64,000 bases of DNA from DAITBA01 sp036824005 (GTDB taxonomy: Bacteria; Pseudomonadota; Gammaproteobacteria; Burkholderiales; Rhodocyclaceae): positions 67,377-131,376 of the forward strand of contig DAITBA010000013.1 in assembly GCA_036824005.1 (NCBI GenBank), written 5' to 3'. A model generated the notes under the pieces. It did no database searches. It saw only the letters and a list, made by a program, of their open reading frames with translations, and had not been told where the DNA came from. This document shows, one piece after another, positions 1 to 7,265 of this stretch. The position numbers and the translations under genes were made by a program. Each line of letters starts with the position of its first letter. The first letter of the stretch is position 1.

Positions 1-1221
1 GCGCAGCACGCTCTCGGCGATTGGGCCCGAGCGCCGTTTCGCTTTCTCGCGTTCGAGCTGCTTGTTGACGATGTTCCAGTCCAGATCGAGGAAGGTGAGT
101 TGGTCGAGCTTGTCGGCCACGGCGTCGCGCACCAGCCGCTCCAGCGATGCCTTGGTGACGGCGCGCCCGCCCAACCCGGCAACGACGGTAAACACCGGCT
201 GCGGCCGGTTGCGCAGCGCCATCCGCACATCACGCGACACGATGCCGCCGATGCCGACGGCAAAGCACTTCTCGACGACGACGATGCGCTGCGCATTGGC
301 AAGGGCGGCGCGGATGTCGGGAATGGGAAACGGCCGGAAGGAGGAGATGCCGAGCACGCCGATCTTGTGTCCCTCGTCGCGCAACTCGTCCACCGTGTCC
401 TTGATCGTGCCGAGCAGGGAGCCGAGTGCGACGATCACGGTGTCGGCGTCCTCGATGCGGTAGGGCTTGACCAGGCCGCCGGAGTCGCGACCGAAGATCT
501 GCTTGAACTCCTCCGCGATGTGCGGGATCAGATCGAGTGCCTGCATCTGCGTGGCATGCGCCAGATAACGCACCTCGGTAAAGGCCTCCGGCCCGACCAT
601 GGCGCCGATGGACACGGGTTCGCTCGGATCGAGCACCTGGCGCGGCTCGTAGCGTGGCAGGAAGGCATCGACCTGCTCCTGGGTGGGCACGTCCACACGC
701 TCATAGGCGTGGGTGAGGATGAAGCCGTCCATGCAGACCATCACCGGCAGCGACAGCTCCTCGCCGAGCTTGAAGGCCTGGATGTGCAGGTCGAGCGCTT
801 CCTGGTTGTTTTCGGCGAAGAGCTGGATCCAGCCGGCATCGCGCATCGACATGCTGTCGGTATGGTCGTTCCAGATGTTGATCGGCGCACCGATGGCGCG
901 GTTGGCGACGGTCATCACGATGGGCAGGCCGAGGCCGGAGGCGTTGTACACCGCCTCGGCCATGTAGAGCAGACCCTGGCTTGCCGTCGCGGTGTAGGCA
1001 CGGGCACCGGCGGCCGAGGCACCGATTGCCACAGACATCGCCGCGAACTCGCTCTCGACGTTGATGAATTCGCAATTGCTCAGCTCGCCGGATTTGACCA
1101 TCTCGCCGAGCCCCTCGACGATGTGGGTCTGCGGCGAGATCGGATAGGCGCAGATGACTTCTGGGCGGCACAGGGCGACCGCTTCGGCGACGCCGCGCGA
1201 GCCTTCGATCTGCTTATGCAT
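1..1221 (-). CDS. porA: 2-oxoacid:ferredoxin oxidoreductase alpha subunit (PorA-like), 3' end cut by window
   Basis: This is the alpha chain of a multi-subunit pyruvate/2-oxoacid:ferredoxin oxidoreductase, which decarboxylates a 2-oxoacid to an acyl-CoA and passes electrons to ferredoxin. The frame is open from ATG at 1221 to base 1, about 407 codons, so the C-terminus lies outside the window. The N-terminus reads MHKQIEGSRGVAEAV followed by AYPISPQTHI, the usual start of the domain that contacts thiamine diphosphate. Later come TATASQGLLYMAEA and the alpha C-terminal domain, with VIVALGSLLGTIKD and VVEKCFAVGIGG. It overlaps the end of the gamma gene by 8 bases (ATGCATAA), indicating translational coupling. 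Beta and delta subunits are expected just beyond the window edge. The exact 2-oxoacid cannot be read from the sequence. Confidence 0.9.
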   Translation of the reverse strand, partial: MHKQIEGSRGVAEAVALCRPEVICAYPISPQTHIVEGLGEMVKSGELSNCEFINVESEFAAMSVAIGASAAGARAYTATASQGLLYMAEAVYNASGLGLPIVMTVANRAIGAPINIWNDHTDSMSMRDAGWIQLFAENNQEALDLHIQAFKLGEELSLPVMVCMDGFILTHAYERVDVPTQEQVDAFLPRYEPRQVLDPSEPVSIGAMVGPEAFTEVRYLAHATQMQALDLIPHIAEEFKQIFGRDSGGLVKPYRIEDADTVIVALGSLLGTIKDTVDELRDEGHKIGVLGISSFRPFPIPDIRAALANAQRIVVVEKCFAVGIGGIVSRDVRMALRNRPQPVFTVVAGLGGRAVTKASLERLVRDAVADKLDQLTFLDLDWNIVNKQLEREKAKRRSGPIAESVLR

Positions 1222-1798
1222 GGGTGCTCTCCTTCTTCTCTTGCTCGCGCACGTAACCGTAGGCCTCGCGTGCTGCGGCGATGTTCGTATCCGCCAGCCT
1301 GCCCGAAAACTTCTGCCGTATAGCCTCCGCCACTGAATCGATGCCAATCATGCCGCTGATTGCGGCGAAACCGCCGAGCAGCACGGCGTTTGGCACCGGG
1401 CGGCCGACGTGCTTGTAGGCAAGTTCGGTCGCCGGCACAGTAAGCAGGCGTTCGTAGCGAAAGTCTTTCACGAAATCACCTAGGCCCAACTCGTCGAAGC
1501 TCTTGTGCGTGTTGATCAGGATGTAGCCCTCCTTCTTTAAGCCGGAAAAGACGTCCACCTGGTAGAGCAGGGTCGGATCCTGAATGATCAGCGCGTCTGG
1601 CTGCATGATCGGTTCGCGCAGTCGAATCTCCTTGTCGTCCATGCGGCAGAAGGCGACCACCGGCGCGCCGGTGCGCTCCGAACCGAAACTCGGGAACGCC
1701 TGGGCGTACTTGCCTTGCTGGAACGCGGCAATCGACAGCATCTCGGCTGCCGTCACGACGCCCTGGCCGCCCCGGCCGTGAATGCGAACCTGGAACAT
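1214..1798 (-). CDS. porG: 2-oxoacid:ferredoxin oxidoreductase gamma subunit
   Basis: This 194-residue protein matches the gamma subunit family of pyruvate/2-oxoacid:ferredoxin oxidoreductases. It opens with VRIHGRGGQGVVTAAEML, the glycine-rich signature of the family. It continues with SFGSERTGAPVVAF and a C-terminal EAIRQKFSGRLADTNIAAA. The length is normal for a stand-alone gamma chain. It is the first gene of a minus-strand operon and reads into the alpha gene with an 8-base overlap. Divergent to it, on the other side of a 456-base gap, is a single-chain oxidoreductase of the same superfamily. The window therefore encodes two systems of the same class back to back. Confidence 0.92.
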   Translation of the reverse strand: MFQVRIHGRGGQGVVTAAEMLSIAAFQQGKYAQAFPSFGSERTGAPVVAFCRMDDKEIRLREPIMQPDALIIQDPTLLYQVDVFSGLKKEGYILINTHKSFDELGLGDFVKDFRYERLLTVPATELAYKHVGRPVPNAVLLGGFAAISGMIGIDSVAEAIRQKFSGRLADTNIAAAREAYGYVREQEKKESTHA

Positions 1799-2254
1799 CC
1801 CTGCCTCCCTTAGGTGAGTGCCACGACCGCTGCACGGCGTTGCATTCTATCCTGCTTCGCACCGGCGCCTATCGTGGAAAACCCGAACGCCGCTGTGCCC
1901 GGCGCACCCCGGACAGCGGGAACCTTGGGGCACCACGAAGGGAAACCGCAGTTGACAATTGACGCCTCAGCGTCGGTCTGTTTGCGGCAGAGTGGAAGAT
2001 TTTAGCGCCATGTCGTCTCACGCGCATCCATCAGGTCACCGGGTGCCCGCTTTCTTTTTTTTTGCGGCGATTGGTTCTATGCTCTTAGTTGCAGGTAATC
2101 GTCAATCATTTCGTAGTTCCGGGACAACGCAGATAACTCACTGGGACTGGGGAGGCCGAGAGTGAGACAAACATCGCAGCAATTGCGGGACAAATCCGAG
2201 GGTGATCAGTCGCTTTCCAAGACCGGCGCATCAGAGGGAAAAGGAGGACCGGGC
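1799..2254. other. Divergent intergenic region between the two oxidoreductase systems
   Basis: No convincing gene is seen. The region must hold promoters for porG-porA (minus) and the giant oxidoreductase (plus). A TTGACA hexamer lies at 1952-1957 but no good -10 follows at the right distance. A run of nine T lies near 2055. The open frame of the giant protein extends back to 2162, but its ribosome binding site argues that translation begins at 2255. Confidence 0.6.
2241..2247 (+). promoter_or_regulatory. Ribosome binding site fixing a GTG start
   Basis: AAGGAGG lies 7 bases before GTG at 2255. The upstream in-frame ATG at 2162 has no comparable site, and residues between the two starts look non-conserved (Gly/Ser/Lys-rich). 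This site decides the start of the giant oxidoreductase. Confidence 0.8.
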
Positions 2255-5200
2255 GTGAAGTATCCCGGCGTCAGCACCGTCATCCACGGCAATGGCGCGG
2301 TGGCCTACGTCATGGGCCATGTCTGCGGCGGCGTGATCGGCTATCCGATCACGCCCTCCACGGAGATCTCCGAACTTTACGAAGCCTTCCGCGCGCAGGG
2401 CGGCTGCAACGTCTGGGGCAAGCACCCCTTCTTCTTCGAACCGGAAGGCGAACATTCGGCCCAGAGCGGCGCCCTCGGGGCAGCGCTCACGGGCGGCAAG
2501 TTCATGTCGAATGCATCATCCAGCCAGGGCATCCTCTACGGGCTGGAATCGCACTACGTCACCGTGGGCAAGAAGGTCGGTGGCTTCGTGTTGCAGGTCG
2601 CCGCGCGGGTTGTATCCAGGCATTCGCTCAACGTCATGGCCGGACACGACGACGTCTATGCCCTGCTGCCCTCCGGTTACACCGTGCTCTTCGGAAGCAA
2701 TCCGCAGGAAGCAGCTGATCTCGCCGCCATCGCCTACAAGGTGAGCGCGATGTCGCTCATTCCGGTAGCGAACTGTATGGACGGCTTTGCCACCAGCCAC
2801 ATCCAGAGCGAAGCCAACCTGCCGGAACCCGAGCTGCTCAAGGAATTTCTCGGCGACCCCGAAGGCCGCATCAACTGTCCGACGCTGGCGCAGGAAATGC
2901 TGTACGGCGCCAAGGGCCGCGTTTTCCAGCTTGCGGAATACCTGAAGAGGCGCGAAGGCGACTTCATGCCGGCGCACCGGGAACAGTTGCTCGCATACCT
3001 GCACGGCAGCGCCGAAGCGGTGGAGCGCGACAATGCCGGAGAGATGGTCGCCGCCACCTTCGAGTGGGTGCCTGAGGAGCTGCGGGAGCAGTGGCGCCGC
3101 CAGTGGCTGAACGCGGCGGAGAAGGGTACGCGTCAGCTCGTTCCGGCGTTGATGGATGTAAACAATCCGGGCCTCACCGGCGGCGTGCAGAACCAGCCGG
3201 ACTTCCAGGCCGGCACGGTCGATCATCAGACCCATTTCGCCAACGAGGTACCGCGCTTCGTCAAGGAAGCGATGCGCGAGTACTCCGCGCTCACCGGCCG
3301 CCAATACGATGTCATCAAGACTTTCATGACCGAGGACGCCGAGCACGTTGTCATCGGCCTGGGTTCGGTCACCGATGATGCCGAGGCGGTGGCCGCCTAT
3401 CTGCGCGGCCAGGGCAAGAAGGTCGGCGTCGTGTCGGTCAAGATGCTGCAGCCTTTCCCCGAGGCCGAAGTGGTTGCCGCGCTCGCCGGCAAGAAAGCCG
3501 TCACTGTGCTCGAACGCTGCGAGGTTACCTCGCTCACCGGTCTGGTCACCCGCGCCCTGTTCAAGGGCCTGGAAAACGGCGCCCGCATGCGCCACAAGGA
3601 CATCCCGGCGCTGAGCGGCCTGCCGCAGGTGAACACCGGCATCTTTGGTCTCGGCGCCCATGACCTGCAACCGCGGCATCTCGTCGCTGCCTTCCGCAAC
3701 ATGGAGACGCCCGACGGCGTGCCCTTCTTCTACCTCGGCTCGCAGTTCTTTGCCAAGAACCCGACGCGGGAGATCGCCGAGCTGCAGGCACGCCTCAAGG
3801 CGGCTTATCCGGAAACCGAGTTGATGGCACTGGAGACCGGAGACAATCCGCGCCTTCTGCCGCAAGATGCGTTCCGTATCCGCTTCCACTCCGTTGGCGG
3901 CTACGGCACGATCGCCACCGGTAAGCTGCTCACCGACATCCTCGCCGGGGCGCTCAAGCTGCACTCCAAATCCTCGCCCAAATATGGCTCGGAGAAAAGC
4001 GGCGCGCCCACCAACTTCTACATTTCGCTGAGCCCGGAGCCGATCAAGATCACCAACGCCGAATTGGAGGAGGTCGAAGTCGTCGTATCGCCCGACCATA
4101 AGGCGTTTAGCCACACCAATCCACTGCGCGGACTGGTACCCGGCGGCACTCTGATCATGCAGTCGAGCCTGGATCCACTGACCCAGTGGAAGGAGTTGCC
4201 GCCGCCGGCGCGCCGGCTGATCCGCGAACGCAAGGCCCATTTCTACATCGTGGACGCGTTCAGCGTCGCCAAGAAGCACGCGCCAGCGCCCGATCTGGAA
4301 ATCCGCATGATGGGCATCGCCTTCATCGGCGCGGTCTGCGGTCATCTCGACCGCGTCGCCGCCGGCGCCTCCGAGGAGAAGGTGCTGGAGAAGATCCGCC
4401 AGCAGATCAAGAAGAAGTTCGGCGCCAAGGGCTCGACGGTGGTCGACAGCAACATGGCGGTGATCAAGGAAGGGCTGGAAGCCACCATCAAGGTGGACTA
4501 CGACGATGCGGCCTTCATCGAAGCCGACAAGCACGTCAGCGCGCTGAGCACGATCGGCGTGGCAGTGTCGGCCTCCATGTCCCGGCCGACGCGTAGCGCG
4601 CCCACCGCCGGCTTCTTCGACCGCGGATATTTCCAGGAGGTGGTCGCCGAGCGCTTCAAGGACGGCACCATTGCCGAAGCGCCCGTCATTCCTGGAGCCG
4701 GCATGTTCATGCCCATCGCCAGCGCCGCCTGGAAGGACAAGGGACTGTTCCGGCTGAGCGTGCCGCAATACCATCCGCATCTTTGCACCGGCTGCATGGA
4801 ATGCGCCATGGCTTGCCCCGATGCGGCAATCCCGAACACGGTGCACGACATCCACGACCTGCTGCTGGGTGCGATCAAAAAGGTCGAGGCCACCGAGCAA
4901 CACAAGGAGGTGATGCGGGCGCAGGTCTTCCCCCTCACCAAGGTGATCCGCGACGCCTACCGCAAACTGCCGGCAAAGGATTCGAAGCGCTTGCACGAGA
5001 TCGTCGCCGAAGCGGTGGCAAGCACCGTCGAGGTGGACAATGCGACACTGCGCCACGACTTCGAGCGCATGGTTCAGGTGCTGAAGCGCTTCGAGGTAGC
5101 CAAGACCCGGCCATTCTTCGACGCCATGGAGAAGACCATGCCGGGCACCGGCGGGCTTTATTCCGTCGCCGTCGATCCTTGGAAGTGCACCGGCTGCCTG

Positions 5201-7252
5201 GAATGCGTGGATGTCTGCGGACCGGGAGCGCTCACCGCGCGCGTGCAGACGGCCGAAGTCAATACCGAACTGGGCGCCACCTTCGAGTTCCTGAGTGCGC
5301 TGCCGAACACGCCGAACCGCTTCTTCGGCAACTCCACCCAGCCTGACGGCGACACCAAGCGCCTGATCCTGGATCACAACAATTACTACGCCATGACCGG
5401 CGGCCACGGCGCTTGTCGCGGCTGCGGCGAGACGACGGCGGTGCGCCTCATCACCGCCACGAACCGCGCCATCCATCAGGACCGGCGCCGGCGCCATATC
5501 GCCGAGTTGGAGAACCTGATTGAACGCGTGCGCGTCAAGATGGGCGAGGTCCGCCCCGATCCGCAGGATCCAAAGCGCCAACAACGCATGGCCGAAGCGA
5601 TCCGGCAGCTCGAGCAACGGCTCTACCGCTTCGAGAGCGGCCCGACGGGAGACGGACCGGCGAGCGCGATGATCGCCAACGCCACCGGCTGCAGCAGCGT
5701 GTACGCCTCGACTTTTCCGTTCAACCCGTACACCGATCCGTGGGTGAACAGCCTGTTCCAAGACACCCCGGCTGTGGCCAAAGGTCTGTTCGAGGGTCTG
5801 TCCGCCACTGCGGTGGAGGACTTCCGGGCACTGCGCATCGCCAAGCTGGATCTCGAGGATCACTACGATCCGGAGACCCACGACAACTTCTTCAAGTACT
5901 TTCACTGGAGCCAGTTCTCCGACGAAGAGCTGGCATTGATGCCTGCCGTCATCAGCATGGGCGGCGACGGCGCCACCTATGACATCGGCTTCGGTGCGCT
6001 GTCAAGGCTGCTGATCACCGACACGCCGGTCAAGATCGTCGTGCTCAACACCGGCTGCTACTCGAACACCGGCGGTCAGGCGTCCACGGCCAGTTTCACG
6101 GCCCAGGATTCGGATCTCAGCCGCTTCGGCATCGCCCACATCGGCAAGCAGGAAGACCGGAAGGAGATGGGCCTGATCGCCGCCTTCCATCCCAATGTCC
6201 TGGTGGTGCAGACAACCGCGGCGCTGCAGGGACACTTCATGAAGAACCTCATGGAGTTCCTGAACTACAACGCCTCGCCGGCGCTGCTCGATGTCTATAC
6301 GCCTTGCATGTCAGAGCAGGGTATCGCGGATGACGCCGCCAACCGCCGCGCCCGTCTCGCGGTGCTCAGCCGCATGAGCCCGGTGTTCGTGCACGACCCG
6401 CGCCGCGGCGACACGCTGGCCGAGCGTTTTGTGCTGGACGGCAACCCGGACATCGGCAAGGACTGGACGATGACCACGCTGAGCTACGTCGATAACGAAG
6501 GCAAGACGCAGCTCATGGACGTGCCGCTGACGCCGGCCGACTTCGCGCTGCAGGAAGGACGCTTCAAGAAGCACTTCCACACCCTCAACGGCGAGGGCGA
6601 ACCGGTGCCGGTCCATGAGTATGTCGAACTGTGCGCAGAGGATCGCTACGGCAAAGTGCCCTTCGTCTATTCGACCGACGACGACAAACGCCTCATCAAG
6701 CTCGCGGTATCGCCCGCGATCATCGACCTGGTCGAGGAACGGCGGCGCAACTGGCGCATGCTGGAGTACCTCGGCGGACTGCACATCGAGCGCATGCACG
6801 CTTCCCACCGCGCCCAGCTCGATGAGTGGCGCGAGCGCTACGATCAGTCGGTCAAGGCGCGCGAGAGCTCCATCGACGACATTGCCCGCGGCATGTCCGA
6901 GCTGGCGGCGGCGTCGAGCGCGCCGGCCGGCCCGGCCATCGCCACTGTGCCCGTGTCGGCGATCACGACCACGGTGCACAAGGAAGCGCCGGGCGCCGCG
7001 GCCGGAGCCGGGGGGCCGCTGGTCGAGATCACCGATATGGCCAAGTGCACCAACTGTAAGACCTGTTATCAGGACGTGAGCGAGCTGTTCGAGAAGACAA
7101 CCATTGTCGTCGCCGGCGAAGCGAAAGAAGTCAGCCGCGTGATTCCCGGCATCTTCGACAAGGTCAAGCTGACGCCCGACCTGATCCGCCGCGCCTCGCG
7201 CGTGGCCGCCGACTGCGACGCGGAGATCATCCGCTTCAACCAACCTGAGTGA
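2255..7252 (+). CDS. Giant single-chain pyruvate/2-oxoacid:ferredoxin oxidoreductase with extra domains
   Basis: This 1665-residue chain is related to single-chain pyruvate:ferredoxin oxidoreductase (NifJ, usually about 1170-1200 residues). Domains in order are: alpha domain with GYPITPSTEISELYEAF (about residue 30); alpha C-terminal domain (about 366-410); gamma domain with VGGYGTIATGKLL (about 540-700); and a ferredoxin domain with CTGCMECAMACP (about 844) and CTGCLECVDVCG (about 978). Then comes the thiamine-diphosphate domain with GACRGCGE and GDGATYDIGFGAL (about 1238). Three parts are unusual. There is a helical spacer of about 130 residues between the two cluster motifs, a charged coiled-coil-like insert (about 1070-1135) right after GACRGCGE, and a C-terminal ferredoxin-like module with CTNCKTC (about 1598). 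The family reaction is oxidative decarboxylation of a 2-oxoacid with reduction of ferredoxin, or the reverse. Substrate and direction are not readable. The next gene, 13 bases downstream, encodes a ferredoxin:NAD(P) transhydrogenase-like fusion. Confidence 0.88.
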   Translation: MKYPGVSTVIHGNGAVAYVMGHVCGGVIGYPITPSTEISELYEAFRAQGGCNVWGKHPFFFEPEGEHSAQSGALGAALTGGKFMSNASSSQGILYGLESHYVTVGKKVGGFVLQVAARVVSRHSLNVMAGHDDVYALLPSGYTVLFGSNPQEAADLAAIAYKVSAMSLIPVANCMDGFATSHIQSEANLPEPELLKEFLGDPEGRINCPTLAQEMLYGAKGRVFQLAEYLKRREGDFMPAHREQLLAYLHGSAEAVERDNAGEMVAATFEWVPEELREQWRRQWLNAAEKGTRQLVPALMDVNNPGLTGGVQNQPDFQAGTVDHQTHFANEVPRFVKEAMREYSALTGRQYDVIKTFMTEDAEHVVIGLGSVTDDAEAVAAYLRGQGKKVGVVSVKMLQPFPEAEVVAALAGKKAVTVLERCEVTSLTGLVTRALFKGLENGARMRHKDIPALSGLPQVNTGIFGLGAHDLQPRHLVAAFRNMETPDGVPFFYLGSQFFAKNPTREIAELQARLKAAYPETELMALETGDNPRLLPQDAFRIRFHSVGGYGTIATGKLLTDILAGALKLHSKSSPKYGSEKSGAPTNFYISLSPEPIKITNAELEEVEVVVSPDHKAFSHTNPLRGLVPGGTLIMQSSLDPLTQWKELPPPARRLIRERKAHFYIVDAFSVAKKHAPAPDLEIRMMGIAFIGAVCGHLDRVAAGASEEKVLEKIRQQIKKKFGAKGSTVVDSNMAVIKEGLEATIKVDYDDAAFIEADKHVSALSTIGVAVSASMSRPTRSAPTAGFFDRGYFQEVVAERFKDGTIAEAPVIPGAGMFMPIASAAWKDKGLFRLSVPQYHPHLCTGCMECAMACPDAAIPNTVHDIHDLLLGAIKKVEATEQHKEVMRAQVFPLTKVIRDAYRKLPAKDSKRLHEIVAEAVASTVEVDNATLRHDFERMVQVLKRFEVAKTRPFFDAMEKTMPGTGGLYSVAVDPWKCTGCLECVDVCGPGALTARVQTAEVNTELGATFEFLSALPNTPNRFFGNSTQPDGDTKRLILDHNNYYAMTGGHGACRGCGETTAVRLITATNRAIHQDRRRRHIAELENLIERVRVKMGEVRPDPQDPKRQQRMAEAIRQLEQRLYRFESGPTGDGPASAMIANATGCSSVYASTFPFNPYTDPWVNSLFQDTPAVAKGLFEGLSATAVEDFRALRIAKLDLEDHYDPETHDNFFKYFHWSQFSDEELALMPAVISMGGDGATYDIGFGALSRLLITDTPVKIVVLNTGCYSNTGGQASTASFTAQDSDLSRFGIAHIGKQEDRKEMGLIAAFHPNVLVVQTTAALQGHFMKNLMEFLNYNASPALLDVYTPCMSEQGIADDAANRRARLAVLSRMSPVFVHDPRRGDTLAERFVLDGNPDIGKDWTMTTLSYVDNEGKTQLMDVPLTPADFALQEGRFKKHFHTLNGEGEPVPVHEYVELCAEDRYGKVPFVYSTDDDKRLIKLAVSPAIIDLVEERRRNWRMLEYLGGLHIERMHASHRAQLDEWRERYDQSVKARESSIDDIARGMSELAAASSAPAGPAIATVPVSAITTTVHKEAPGAAAGAGGPLVEITDMAKCTNCKTCYQDVSELFEKTTIVVAGEAKEVSRVIPGIFDKVKLTPDLIRRASRVAADCDAEIIRFNQPE

Positions 7253-7265
7253 GAGGGTTAACGCC

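Noticed and set aside
2516..5905. Very long open frame (over 1100 codons) antisense to the giant oxidoreductase
   Set aside because: It is a GC-rich shadow: His/Arg/Gly-rich, no domain resemblance, and the opposite strand encodes a clear enzyme throughout.
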